Origin: a virus
Direction: 5' to 3' (one strand)
Virus record (IMG/VR): IMGVR_UViG_3300007510_000799
Coordinates: 1 to 38,720 of that record
DNA length: 38,720 nt
Made by a program: the position numbers and the translations under genes. Positions 1 through 5,910 of the stretch are shown here, piece by piece. Each line of letters starts with the position of its first letter. Within the stretch, counting starts at the first letter, position 1. Below the pieces are notes generated by a model that saw only the letters and a program-made list of their open reading frames with translations, was not told the DNA's origin and did no database searches.

Positions 1-136
1 TGCTATGCGGTGTGAAGACAGTAACAGTGGGTCCATAATGCTTCCGGTCCCAGGCACTCTCCCTGCCAGTGTATCCAATAGCCAACACCACACCGATATG
101 GCCGCGGCCGCTTCTTACCAAGTCACCGACTTTCAC
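1..136 (-). CDS. Small SH3/KOW-like barrel protein, array unit 1 (cut by window edge)
   Basis: The gene starts with GTG at 136 and runs off the left edge, so at least 45 codons are present. The N-terminus is MKVGDLVR, followed by GHIGVVLAIGY. This G-D-hydrophobic-V start with a G-V-hydrophobic strand about 10 residues later resembles the first two strands of small SH3/KOW-like barrels. It is the last visible unit of a tandem array of paralogues. Its start codon and first five codons are embedded in the last five codons of the preceding gene (14-base overlap, 123-136). The RBS GAGG lies inside the coding end of that gene. The fold assignment is my inference; function unknown. Confidence 0.75.
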   Translation of the reverse strand, partial: MKVGDLVRSGRGHIGVVLAIGYTGRESAWDRKHYGPTVTVFTPHS

Positions 137-302
137 TGATGACCTCGCAGCTCTCTTCAATGTACTGTTTTGAAAAATAATCCAGGTTTCCTTGAGGAGT
201 CAAAACTCTGTAGGCATTGACATCCCCATATTCATCCTTGTAAACAATGACGCCAACCTCGTCTGGGTATTCTTTGTCCACTATTAAATCACCGACCTTC
301 AT
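123..302 (-). CDS. Small SH3/KOW-like barrel protein, array unit 2
   Basis: 59 residues from ATG at 302, beginning MKVGDLIVDKEYPDEVGVIVY and ending CEVISESR. It is shorter than the usual ORF cut-offs. The start overlaps the stop of the preceding paralogue by 14 bases (289-302), and its own end overlaps the next start by 14 bases (123-136). The MKVGD start and internal G-V-I-V strand match units 1, 3 and 4, so I call them paralogues. The SH3-like fold is inferred from the pattern of short strands and glycines. A role in the cell cannot be read from the sequence. Confidence 0.8.
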   Translation of the reverse strand: MKVGDLIVDKEYPDEVGVIVYKDEYGDVNAYRVLTPQGNLDYFSKQYIEESCEVISESR

Positions 303-486
303 TGACCACCTTCAAATCATAGTCCCATACATTGTTTCCAATGGTGCCGTTGCGCCACAAGACCTTGAACATTTTATTGGTGCAACCCAAACCCTTGTTG
401 TGTCCGACATTTTCAATAAGCACACCGAACCTCTCATTGAGCCTCCGGTTTGGATGGTTGTCTTTCACCATGTCACCGACTTTCAC
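289..486 (-). CDS. Small SH3/KOW-like barrel protein, array unit 3
   Basis: 65 residues from GTG at 486, beginning MKVGDMVKDNHPNRR, with FGVLIENVG as the second strand and FKVLWRNG as a later one. It ends in KVVNEGR. The open frame continues upstream to 531, but GTG at 486 fits the family N-terminus and has GAGG 6 bases upstream. The C-terminal EGR-stop differs from ESR-stop in its neighbours because the next unit starts ATGAAGG instead of GTGAAAG. This directly shows the two frames constraining each other. Function unknown. Confidence 0.82.
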   Translation of the reverse strand: MKVGDMVKDNHPNRRLNERFGVLIENVGHNKGLGCTNKMFKVLWRNGTIGNNVWDYDLKVVNEGR

Positions 487-628
487 TGATAACCTCACAG
501 TAGCTTGTGACGAACCAATCAATTTTACCAAACTTATCCAACACTTTTAGTGTGCCACCAGGTTCGTTCACGTAAAGAATAACGCCGGTTCTTGAATAAC
601 CATATTTTACAATGTCACCGACTTTCAC
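473..628 (-). CDS. Small SH3/KOW-like barrel protein, array unit 4
   Basis: 51 residues from GTG at 628, beginning MKVGDIVKYGYSRTGVILYV and ending YCEVISESR. The RBS GGAGG lies just upstream, inside the end of the preceding gene. 14-base overlaps occur at both ends (615-628 and 473-486). It is one of the shortest units and has the clearest MKVGD(I)VKY...GVIL barrel signature, close to small phage proteins of the GD-V-K type. Function unknown. The gene is too short for most automatic callers. Confidence 0.82.
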   Translation of the reverse strand: MKVGDIVKYGYSRTGVILYVNEPGGTLKVLDKFGKIDWFVTSYCEVISESR

Positions 629-785
629 TGATAACCTCCATTATGCTCCTTTGAATGGGAGTCTCCTCACCATATACGAAAACCCAATTGTTTTTTGGTT
701 CCACTCTTCTGACAAGATAAAGTTTACCGGCTGTCAGGAAATGAGAAAAACAATCTTTATGCTTTATCAAATCTCCGGCTTTCAC
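615..785 (-). CDS. Small SH3/KOW-like barrel protein, array unit 5 (first of the array)
   Basis: 56 residues from GTG at 785, beginning MKAGDLIKHKDCF and ending RSIMEVISESR. Strand-like pieces KLYLVRRV and NWVFVYGEE follow. The start lies 29 bases inside the preceding cytidylyltransferase gene. The junction sequence here is a diverged copy of the one between the later units (GTGAAAGCCGGAGA). The upstream stop has been lost (TGA to AGA), so the upstream protein carries extra residues. The end overlaps unit 4 by 14 bases. Function unknown. Confidence 0.78.
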   Translation of the reverse strand: MKAGDLIKHKDCFSHFLTAGKLYLVRRVEPKNNWVFVYGEETPIQRSIMEVISESR

Positions 786-1176
786 TTTTATATACCCTCT
801 CTCTCAATTCAGAAGAAGACCAATTGTGACTTCTTGAATTAAAGTATAACTCAATTTCTAGCTCATGTCCAGTAAATTTTTTATTTTTATGGTCTTCGCC
901 TAAAATTCTTATGTCAGGATTGAGATACACCAACCAATTAAACAAGTCTTTTTCCGTTTGGTATATTATTATTTCATCGACGAATTTAACTGCTTTTAGC
1001 TGAATCTCCCTCTCTTCTAAGGTCTGTATTGGCTTGTTCTTGTGTTTCCTATCCACGGACGGGTCCATTTGTAAGCCCACTATTAGCTTATCACAAACTG
1101 ACCTCGCCTCCTCTAGCATTAGTAGGTGCCCAGCATGAAGAAGGTCAAAGGACCCGCATGTGAAGCCAACCTTCAC
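757..1176 (-). CDS. Cytidylyltransferase-like nucleotidyltransferase (TagD/RfaE family)
   Basis: 139 residues from GTG at 1176. The N-terminus has GSFDLLHAGHLLMLEEA, the HxGH nucleotide-binding motif of the cytidylyltransferase superfamily. A later WSSSELRERV fits the family's (S/T)xxxR substrate-binding motif. Enzymes of this family transfer a nucleotide to glycerol-3-phosphate, heptose-phosphate, ethanolamine-phosphate or similar, releasing pyrophosphate. Which substrate is used cannot be told. It overlaps the previous stop by 4 bases and unit 5 of the array by 29. Its last residues, KSESRRFDKA, contain the SESR that ends the array genes, so the junction cassette has been joined to its 3' end. 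Confidence 0.85.
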   Translation of the reverse strand: MKVGFTCGSFDLLHAGHLLMLEEARSVCDKLIVGLQMDPSVDRKHKNKPIQTLEEREIQLKAVKFVDEIIIYQTEKDLFNWLVYLNPDIRILGEDHKNKKFTGHELEIELYFNSRSHNWSSSELRERVYKSESRRFDKA

Positions 1177-1424
1177 TCACTTTTTTTCCTTTTTCTTCTG
1201 TTCTTCATCGTACCGTAGAACACCTCCACATCTCCTCGGTCAATTGCTCCGTAAATAAGCTCTGCTTTTACAGTAAACTCGTTCACCACTATTGTCTTAT
1301 TGTCTACATGCAATGGTGATCTCAAGGCGTAATACCATTTACTGCCTATTTTCCTGGTAAGAATGCCGTAGGCATTTGTCTCGTCTCTGTAGATTGCATC
1401 CCCTGCTTTCAGGTAATATTTCAA
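1173..1424 (-). CDS. Small SH3/KOW-like protein with basic tail
   Basis: 83 residues from TTG at 1424, with GGAG 8 bases upstream. It begins MKYYLKAGDAIYRDETNAYGILTRK and ends in a run of Arg and Lys. The frame is open to an ATG at 1478, but that stretch contains a very good promoter (1450-1478), so the longer start is unlikely. The KAGDAIY...GILTR pattern matches the barrel family of the array. The basic tail could bind nucleic acid, which is inference. It is the first gene of the transcript that continues into the cytidylyltransferase and the array. Confidence 0.75.
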   Translation of the reverse strand: MKYYLKAGDAIYRDETNAYGILTRKIGSKWYYALRSPLHVDNKTIVVNEFTVKAELIYGAIDRGDVEVFYGTMKNRRKRKKSE

Positions 1425-1449
1425 AGTATTTTCTCCGTAGTCTTTAATA

Positions 1450-1478
1450 AATATAAAACAAATAATTCCAAAAGTCAA
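1450..1478 (-). promoter_or_regulatory. Sigma-70-type promoter for 1424 gene, cytidylyltransferase and array
   Basis: The minus strand reads TTGACT (1473-1478), 17 bases, TATATT (1450-1455). The TGA of the upstream small gene (1475-1477) lies inside the -35 box. It should drive 1424 to the left edge. Confidence 0.8.
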
Positions 1479-1651
1479 GACTTTTTGTGAGATTTATTTT
1501 TTCCCAAAAGATTTAACCAACCAGGTATCGCTTCCCACATCCTAGACCCGTAAAACACTTTTACAAATTTATCTTCAGGCTCGTGATCATCCATGACAAC
1601 GGCTACGAACATACTCTGAATCATCACGAGATCACCTGATTCAAATTTCAT
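1475..1651 (-). CDS. Small SH3/KOW-like protein
   Basis: 58 residues from ATG at 1651, beginning MKFESGDLVMIQSMFVAVVMDD and ending KSHKKS. The SGDLVMI...VAVVMD pattern matches the barrel family of the left-end array. The ATG overlaps the upstream stop as ATGA. Its own TGA stop sits inside the -35 box of the next promoter. Function unknown. It fills a gap that would otherwise look intergenic. Confidence 0.8.
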   Translation of the reverse strand: MKFESGDLVMIQSMFVAVVMDDHEPEDKFVKVFYGSRMWEAIPGWLNLLGKNKSHKKS

Positions 1652-2283
1652 CCTGTCTTCTTCTTTTTCTTTCTCGCTTTCTTTAAGTCGCTTTCGGAGA
1701 CATAGTATGACTTTTGAGAACCAAATGGCAGAATCCTATACACCTTTGCACCCTTGGAGGCTCTACGGATTGGCAGGGCGTCTGGTTCAAGAATTAAAGC
1801 GTGAGCGTTGTTTAATCTGGTGTATTCTCCGTTTTCATGCAAATAATGAGAATTGATTGAAACAGTGGAGCGAACCTGAACCACCTCACCCTTTTCGAAT
1901 CTAGGTTCCTTAAAGTGCTCCTCTACTACCTTGAGAGCGTATTTGTTTTCACATAATTTGTTATAGTCTGTAGGTCCGAGAGCATTTCCTGTTAAGACTC
2001 GGTGGCACAAATTCTGAAAATAATATCCAGACGATCTGTAATACAGAGCCACGACCTTTGCGATCTCTGCACGCTCAGTATCCCAATTTTCGAGATATTT
2101 CTCTAGTTCCAGGCGGGCTTCAGGGGTATTCTTTTTTTCAACTCTTTCTAAAATATCCACCTGGGATTGGGATAGGGTGCGGCCTCCTGATGCTTGTACC
2201 CTGATGCTTTCTAAGAATCCTTTTTCCCAGTCCGATGCTTGCAAGTCTTTGTCGCCTAAAAGGTTGTCGATTCGTTTAAGCAT
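1648..2283 (-). CDS. Phage protein of unknown function with C-terminal barrel-like domain
   Basis: 211 residues from ATG at 2283, with GGAG 8 bases upstream and its own promoter. Residues 1-125 look helical and charged. From about residue 130, FEKGEVVQVRSTVSIN followed by HALILEPDALPIRR and KVYRILPFGSQKSYYVSESDLKK looks like an SH3/KOW-like barrel with the same G-E/D-V-V opening as the tiny array proteins. The tail is poly-Lys. The gene could be the full-length relative from which single-barrel proteins were derived, or only share the fold. No enzyme motif is visible. Confidence 0.8.
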   Translation of the reverse strand: MLKRIDNLLGDKDLQASDWEKGFLESIRVQASGGRTLSQSQVDILERVEKKNTPEARLELEKYLENWDTERAEIAKVVALYYRSSGYYFQNLCHRVLTGNALGPTDYNKLCENKYALKVVEEHFKEPRFEKGEVVQVRSTVSINSHYLHENGEYTRLNNAHALILEPDALPIRRASKGAKVYRILPFGSQKSYYVSESDLKKARKKKKKTG

Positions 2284-2315
2284 TTTTTAGTGCTCCGGTT
2301 TTGTTGATTTTTTAT

Positions 2316-2344
2316 ATACTAAAACAATTTTTATCAAATGTCAA
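2316..2344 (-). promoter_or_regulatory. Consensus-like sigma-70 promoter for 1648-2283
   Basis: TTGACA (2339-2344), 17 bases, TAGTAT (2316-2321) on the minus strand. The TGA stop of the preceding lipoprotein gene (2341-2343) is inside the -35 box. Confidence 0.85.
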
Positions 2345-2565
2345 GACTTTTCTAAATCTTTTTCACCAGGGCAAATAAATTTTTCAGTACAATACTCCGA
2401 GAAGTTATGGTAACAATCTTTTCCGCCTTCTTCAGATTGTCTCTCTTCGCAATAACTCTCTTCATCTACATTACAATCGACAATCTTCTTGCAGGACTCG
2501 GGATTCTCCTCGGTCAAAGGACAGCCTTGTAGGAATAAGAAGAATAGCATCACTAAGTATTTCAA
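2341..2565 (-). CDS. Small Cys-rich lipoprotein
   Basis: 74 residues from TTG at 2565. MKYLVMLFFLFLQGC is a short lipoprotein signal peptide with lipobox LQGC, so Cys15 would be lipidated and the protein anchored to a host membrane. The mature part is very acidic and has seven more cysteines, suggesting disulfides in the periplasm or outside. A second small Cys-rich lipoprotein at 5067-5327 begins with the same MKYL. Phage lipoproteins are often involved in superinfection exclusion, but nothing here proves that. The start codon follows the previous stop by 3 bases. Confidence 0.75.
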   Translation of the reverse strand: MKYLVMLFFLFLQGCPLTEENPESCKKIVDCNVDEESYCEERQSEEGGKDCYHNFSEYCTEKFICPGEKDLEKS

Positions 2566-2568
2566 TTT

Positions 2569-3048
2569 TTAATCCGTGTCGCCATCGAATCCATAAATAT
2601 CGAACCCATAGTCTGAAAGTGGATCTGGGCTGTAGCCTTTGAATAGCGGGGCTGAGTTACTATTCGACTTACTTCTAACTTTGTTGCTCTTTTTACCATT
2701 TATTTTCACTTTCTTTTTAGCATTCTCTAATACTCTCTTTCTCAAAGAGCAAGCATTGTCATGATTCTCTATCATTGACAAAGCCTCAACAACGGGACCA
2801 GAAGGGTCGCCGTTCAAATAGACTCTCATCTTGGACCCATCAGACATGGTCAATACGGGGTCGCCGTCTCGGACCTTCTTATGTTCCACAAAATCTTTTG
2901 CAGTATGCGGGTGCATATAAGATAAGCTCTCATTATAATTGCGCTTCTTTCTTATCCTTGGCAGTGGAAATTTACCATTAGCATCCGAACCTATTCTCAA
3001 TCTTTCTCCTGCAAAGAGAAATGAAATTGAAACAATCTTTTTTTTCAT
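2569..3048 (-). CDS. Basic phage protein of unknown function
   Basis: 159 residues from ATG at 3048, overlapping the previous stop as ATGA. It has no recognised domain. The middle part contains VRDGDPVLTMSDGSKMRVYLNGDPSG, which looks beta-stranded. Residues 105-130 are Lys/Arg/Ser/Asn-rich, and the C-terminus is Asp/Gly/Tyr-rich. The N-terminus is somewhat hydrophobic but too short for a clear signal peptide. It belongs to a run of seven small genes that probably start at the promoter at 4214-4242. Confidence 0.65.
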   Translation of the reverse strand: MKKKIVSISFLFAGERLRIGSDANGKFPLPRIRKKRNYNESLSYMHPHTAKDFVEHKKVRDGDPVLTMSDGSKMRVYLNGDPSGPVVEALSMIENHDNACSLRKRVLENAKKKVKINGKKSNKVRSKSNSNSAPLFKGYSPDPLSDYGFDIYGFDGDTD

Positions 3049-3251
3049 TGTGTAACCCTCTCTAGTGATGACAGCATCCTCCTTTTGCGAGCGCCGTCTC
3101 TAGTAAGTATGGTACAAAGCCTATCGGTGGAACAAAATAATTCGTATTCAGAAATGTGCAGCACTAAACCATATTGATATCTTTCTGAGCGATTCACGCA
3201 CTTCGGATTCAGCTTGTATCTAACAAGCTCACCTTGCTTGAACATGTTCAT
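3045..3251 (-). CDS. Small SH3/KOW-like protein
   Basis: 68 residues from ATG at 3251. A second in-frame ATG at 3245 is equally possible. FKQGELVRYKLN then YQYGLVLHISEYELF and LCTILTRDGARKRRMLSSLERV fits a five-strand SH3-like barrel with the G-E/D-L-V-R-Y opening of the array family. A GAGAGG-type RBS lies inside the end of the upstream gene. Function unknown. Confidence 0.72.
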   Translation of the reverse strand: MNMFKQGELVRYKLNPKCVNRSERYQYGLVLHISEYELFCSTDRLCTILTRDGARKRRMLSSLERVTQ

Positions 3252-3254
3252 CTA

Positions 3255-3422
3255 TCATTCCTCTCTGTGAGACATACTCAATTCTGAGCAGTGTAGCCAT
3301 AACGCTGGCTTCCTAACGAAAATCACCAGGACCATGAACCCAGCCTTGTCTATCGCTTGCCCGTATGTCTTGAGCCTTTTGCTCCAAACCATACAACTGG
3401 TCCTGACTTCCTCTTTCTTCAT
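3255..3422 (-). CDS. Short basic protein, unknown
   Basis: 55 residues from ATG at 3422, which overlaps the previous stop as ATGA. It begins MKKEEVRTSCMVWSKR and has a hydrophobic centre GFMVLVIFV between basic flanks. That could be a weak membrane segment or a buried strand. It sits exactly between two genes with no spare bases, which supports it as a real gene in this tightly packed run. No family recognised. Confidence 0.6.
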   Translation of the reverse strand: MKKEEVRTSCMVWSKRLKTYGQAIDKAGFMVLVIFVRKPALWLHCSELSMSHREE

Positions 3423-3670
3423 GGCGCGTAACTAACCACCATCGTTCGTACCCTGGATACAAAATCTCTATTTACCTCTGGCACTCTACCTGGATCCACT
3501 CTTTCTATCCACTCTTCTTTGAATTCGCCCCATTCACCCAAGCGGAGAAAATGAATCAGGTGCTTGCTATTATATTCGCTGGTTTTTAGGTAAATTCCTA
3601 TCTCGTTTTTTGCGTTATGGTCGAATAAATCGTAATCAACCAAAATCTTTACTGCTTCGCCCCTGACCAT
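3419..3670 (-). CDS. Small SH3/KOW-like protein
   Basis: 83 residues from ATG at 3670, with GGAGG 10 bases upstream. An in-frame TTG at 3679 is too close to that RBS. MVRGEAVKILVDYD, then NEIGIYLKTSEYN, HLIHFLRLGEWGEFKEEWIERVDPG looks like strands 1-4 of a barrel ending in the usual W-I-x-R-V-D. The C-terminal tail continues to VVSYAP. Family call is by pattern, not by a search. Confidence 0.65.
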   Translation of the reverse strand: MVRGEAVKILVDYDLFDHNAKNEIGIYLKTSEYNSKHLIHFLRLGEWGEFKEEWIERVDPGRVPEVNRDFVSRVRTMVVSYAP

Positions 3671-3715
3671 AATTACCAAGCCTCCGGGTGCCAGTAGCCT
3701 GACACTGGGTCTTTG

Positions 3716-3994
3716 TTAATATCCTGTTCTCTCGAATATCTCTCGTTGTCCCTTATCGATTTTTTCTGTGAGTTTTTGACATAATTGTAGCCTTTCTTCT
3801 TCGTTATCCAAGCAGTACGATTCTGTGTCTTCCAGTACTTTCCTAATTGTAACAAAAAGTCTTTCAAAGTCATCCCTTGCCTCTCCAATTGATTTTGTGT
3901 CTAAATTATCCACTGTATATCCTTCCGAAAAACTAACATGAGTTTCCATCACCCATTGTATCCCTTTACCTCTTCTGATTTCCCTAGAATTCAT
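3716..3994 (-). CDS. Unknown helical protein
   Basis: 92 residues from ATG at 3994, which overlaps the previous gene's stop by 11 bases. The first half contains VMETHVSFSEGYTVDNLD. The second half (DDFERLFVTIRKVLED..., LQLCQKLTEKIDKGQREIFER) is predicted helical, acidic and basic by turns. No family recognised. A competing frame (3673-3888) overlaps it but has no good start context. Confidence 0.6.
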   Translation of the reverse strand: MNSREIRRGKGIQWVMETHVSFSEGYTVDNLDTKSIGEARDDFERLFVTIRKVLEDTESYCLDNEEERLQLCQKLTEKIDKGQREIFERTGY

Positions 3995-4199
3995 TCGTCG
4001 ATCTCACCTCGTTTGTGACCTCAAGTAAAATATCCGCCAAATCTATTGCAGAGTCCAGATCTAAATCATATCTATTTGGACCTATCATGATGGTGACTCC
4101 CGTACCAAACTCGGAAACTTCCACCAGAGTCATTTCCCCTTCGGGACTGAATAAGTGAGATTCTTGTCTCACGATTTTTTGATTAACTGTTTTTCTCAT
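3984..4199 (-). CDS. Unknown small protein
   Basis: 71 residues from ATG at 4199, directly after a promoter. It begins MRKTVNQKIVRQESHLF. Strand pattern EMTLVEVSEFGTGVTIMIGPNRYDLDLDSAIDLADILLEV resembles a short beta-sheet followed by one helix, a shape common in single-domain phage proteins of the early region. No enzyme motif. It is the first gene of the unit that runs down to the lipoprotein at 2341. Confidence 0.68.
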   Translation of the reverse strand: MRKTVNQKIVRQESHLFSPEGEMTLVEVSEFGTGVTIMIGPNRYDLDLDSAIDLADILLEVTNEVRSTNEF

Positions 4200-4213
4200 T
4201 TGTTGATGAAGTT

Positions 4214-4242
4214 ATAATACAATTTATTCTCACTTTTTGCAA
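4214..4242 (-). promoter_or_regulatory. Sigma-70-type promoter for 4199 to 2341
   Basis: TTGCAA (4237-4242), 17 bases, TATTAT (4214-4219) on the minus strand. The -35 box lies within the end of the preceding gene. Confidence 0.7.
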
Positions 4243-4457
4243 GAGTTTTTTTCAATTTCTGAAATCTTTATTAGTTTCCAATACTTAAAGGAAATTATGT
4301 TCCCCTCGTTCCAGCCGGAATCTATCCTTACGTTATATTTGTCGTTCCCCAGGATCCCAACAATCACTCCAGATACATTAGTCGGATTACCCATCGGATA
4401 ATCGCGAATGAAGACCCTTTCGCCTTTCTCATAAAAGCTCATGAGACATGATATCAC
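4230..4457 (-). CDS. Small SH3/KOW-like protein
   Basis: 75 residues from GTG at 4457 or 70 from ATG at 4442. FYEKGERVFIRDYP, then NVSGVIVGILGNDKYNVRIDSGWNEGNIISF and YWKLIKI give a near-complete SH3-like barrel with the G-E-R-V-F opening, G-V-I-V second strand and W-containing fourth strand. It follows the secreted protein gene at 4461 after 3 bases. A TTGACT at 4459-4464 upstream has no convincing -10, so the gene is probably co-transcribed with 4461-5024. Confidence 0.72.
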   Translation of the reverse strand: MISCLMSFYEKGERVFIRDYPMGNPTNVSGVIVGILGNDKYNVRIDSGWNEGNIISFKYWKLIKISEIEKNSCKK

Positions 4458-4460
4458 AAG

Positions 4461-5024
4461 TCAAAGTCTTCTTAAAATTTTTATTTTTTCCGATTTATCC
4501 ATCACAGGCTTCAGAAACTTGTTGGTATATTCGATCTCTATCAGGATCTCATTATCTAATTCGTCGCCATATACTGCACTGGATATTCTAAACTTCTTGG
4601 ATTCCCAGGCAGAGCTAATCTCCTGTACTCCACGACTTATGGCATAACACTCCCTACTGTAAAGCAAGTCCTCTATTATCGGGTCTTTCACTAAAACTTT
4701 CTTGCGTACAGGTCCGTACTTCACGGACAACGCTTCTGTGATGGACTTATATTTTTTTAAGCAGTTCGTTTCATTCAGCCCTCCAGGGCCGAGGACAAGT
4801 GTTGCTCTTGCAATCCTACCCGCCGCAAACTCTAGTGTGATTTCTGATTCCATCCCAGCTAAGTCCGACGTGCTTAAATAGGTTGCGCTTCCGTAGTGAA
4901 GGTCTCCGTACCAATATTTATAATTTTCTATTTCTGGTACGTCTGAAAGTTCCTTGTCCCATTCCAGACCCAGCGGGGAAAAAGATAATGACATCAGAAT
5001 GGCTGTTAACATTGCTACCATCAT
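4461..5024 (-). CDS. Exported protein of unknown function
   Basis: 187 residues from ATG at 5024, with its own promoter. The first 20 residues (MVAMLTAILMSLSFSPLG) form a signal peptide or N-terminal anchor without a lipobox. The rest is soluble with alternating strands. IENYKYWYGDLHYGSATYLS and EITLEFAAGRIARATLVLGPGG suggest a bacterial-type exported domain that compares or scores a paired sequence, but I do not recognise a family. Two cysteines could form a disulfide in the periplasm. Located among membrane and lipoprotein genes. Confidence 0.7.
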   Translation of the reverse strand: MMVAMLTAILMSLSFSPLGLEWDKELSDVPEIENYKYWYGDLHYGSATYLSTSDLAGMESEITLEFAAGRIARATLVLGPGGLNETNCLKKYKSITEALSVKYGPVRKKVLVKDPIIEDLLYSRECYAISRGVQEISSAWESKKFRISSAVYGDELDNEILIEIEYTNKFLKPVMDKSEKIKILRRL

Positions 5025-5034
5025 AAGTAATTAA

Positions 5035-5063
5035 ATGATAGCATACTTTTTTTACCTATTCAA
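5035..5063 (-). promoter_or_regulatory. Sigma-70-type promoter for 5024 and 4457 genes
   Basis: TTGAAT (5058-5063), 17 bases, TATCAT (5035-5040) on the minus strand, 10 bases before the ATG at 5024. The leader would be very short. Confidence 0.7.
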
Positions 5064-5066
5064 GTG

Positions 5067-5327
5067 TTATTTTTGACAATCCGAGACAAGATAGCAGTAT
5101 TTTGACTTATTTCCTGGCTCGAAACATTCGTCAGTGCATGTTTTTCCATGCAAATGGGATTCCGTATTCCAACAAACCCACTCTTCTCCGCAAGCAGCTT
5201 GTGCATCGTAAAAGGTAACCGTTTGTAATTCTTCTGTTTCTTTTTCTGTTTCTTTTTCTGTGACAATGTCTTCGTTTCCGCAACCAAACGCGATCACCAA
5301 AGACGTGATTATTATTAGGTACTTCAT
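5067..5327 (-). CDS. Small Cys-rich lipoprotein
   Basis: 86 residues from ATG at 5327. A GTG at 5336 is also in frame. MKYLIIITSLVIAFGC is a lipoprotein signal with lipobox AFGC. The mature part opens with an acidic linker carrying a TEKETEKETEE repeat and then has a Cys-rich domain (CGEEWVCWN, GKTCTDEC, KYCYLVSDC) with seven cysteines, likely disulfide-bonded outside the cytoplasm. It resembles the lipoprotein at 2341-2565 in size, MKYL start and Cys content. Role unknown. Confidence 0.75.
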   Translation of the reverse strand: MKYLIIITSLVIAFGCGNEDIVTEKETEKETEELQTVTFYDAQAACGEEWVCWNTESHLHGKTCTDECFEPGNKSKYCYLVSDCQK

Positions 5328-5331
5328 AGTG

Positions 5332-5361
5332 ACCACTATATCATAAGTGGTATTTTTTTTT
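5332..5361. promoter_or_regulatory. Inverted repeat ACCACT-8-AGTGGT with adjacent T/A run
   Basis: Arms at 5332-5337 and 5346-5351 flank ATATCATA, followed on the plus strand by A and a long T run. On the minus strand it sits just before the lipoprotein start, so it may be an operator. On the plus strand it has the form of a terminator for antisense transcripts. Confidence 0.35.
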
Positions 5362-5638
5362 AAGGACCTAACTTCTTTTTGTGCTTTCTTTTGTGTCGTA
5401 GCCTTTCGATCTTCACCGCTTCCTTAATCTCCTCCATATCTCTCTGGAGTGTTTCCAATTCTGCGTTCATTTGCCGAACCTCTCTCAACAACTTCGAATT
5501 CTTTCTTGCTGACTTGGATACAGCGTCTACGGAGACGGAGTTAGACTCGGTGGTTTTTTGCATAACAATTAGTGCGACTCCGCCTAAAGCCAAAAGCAAA
5601 ACAATTGCTACAACGTTCACTAGTTTTTCAAGATTCAT
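5360..5638 (-). CDS. N-anchored coiled-coil membrane protein
   Basis: 92 residues from ATG at 5638 with RBS GAGGAG. Residues 6-27 (LVNVVAIVLLLALGGVALIV) form one membrane helix. Residues 45-80 (KLLREVRQMNAELETLQRDMEEIKEAV) form a coiled coil, and the end is His/Lys/Arg-rich. The layout is that of an inner-membrane protein with a coiled-coil domain, similar in shape to i-spanins, but no lysis genes are next to it. It has its own strong promoter. Confidence 0.75.
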   Translation of the reverse strand: MNLEKLVNVVAIVLLLALGGVALIVMQKTTESNSVSVDAVSKSARKNSKLLREVRQMNAELETLQRDMEEIKEAVKIERLRHKRKHKKKLGP

Positions 5639-5662
5639 TTGTTTTCTCCTCTACTTTATTTA

Positions 5663-5691
5663 ATTATATACTGAGATGTCCGTAGGTTCAA
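5663..5691 (-). promoter_or_regulatory. Strong sigma-70 promoter for 5638 and 5327 genes
   Basis: TTGAAC (5686-5691), 17 bases, TATAAT (5663-5668) on the minus strand. The TGA stop of the DUF2061 gene (5688-5690) is within the -35 box. Confidence 0.85.
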
Positions 5692-5903
5692 GTTTCTTTT
5701 GTTGGACCCACACCCCACTTGGACCTGTACCATAATCTTTCATGGATGTAGTACATGGACGTCTTTGTAATTAGCTCTACTGCTGAAAAGGTGACACCCA
5801 GCGAAGGACTTCCCGTCAAGAACCACGCTATCAAAAAAGTGTCCAATGTACCCAGGCATCTCCAGGTTACTGCTTTTGCTAAATGTCTTTTTCTTTGAAT
5901 CAT
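5688..5903 (-). CDS. DUF2061 family membrane protein
   Basis: 71 residues from ATG at 5903. The sequence RHLAKAVTWRCLGTLDTFLIAWFLTG...FSAVELITKTSMYYIHERLWYR matches the small two-helix DUF2061 family: K-x-x-(S/T)-W-R followed by T-D-x-x-x-(A/S)-x-x-x-T-G, then E-x-x-x-K-x-x-x-Y-Y-x-H-E-R-x-W. These are predicted inner-membrane proteins of unknown role, found in bacteria and in marine phages. Here the gene is intact and full length. Confidence 0.85.
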   Translation of the reverse strand: MIQRKRHLAKAVTWRCLGTLDTFLIAWFLTGSPSLGVTFSAVELITKTSMYYIHERLWYRSKWGVGPTKET

Positions 5904-5910
5904 AATTTAC

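Larger units (their letters stand above)
123..628 (-). repeat. Four direct-repeat gene junctions (14-base dual-coding overlaps)
   Basis: Copies at 123-136, 289-302, 473-486 and 615-628. Three read GTGAAAGTCGGTGA, one ATGAAGGTCGGTGA. Each encodes the stop of one barrel gene and the start of the next in another frame. A fifth, diverged copy is at 772-785. Confidence 0.9.

Noticed and set aside
1425-1478. Longer start (ATG at 1478) for the 1173 gene
   Set aside because: The segment is a promoter with TTGACT-17-TATATT. The TTG at 1424 has an RBS and fits the family start.
3673-3888. 71-residue frame overlapping 3716-3994
   Set aside because: It is inside a better-placed gene and lacks a start linked to the previous stop or a clear RBS.
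4459-4464. TTGACT at the stop of 4461-5024
   Set aside because: No acceptable -10 at 16-18 bases, so not called a promoter.
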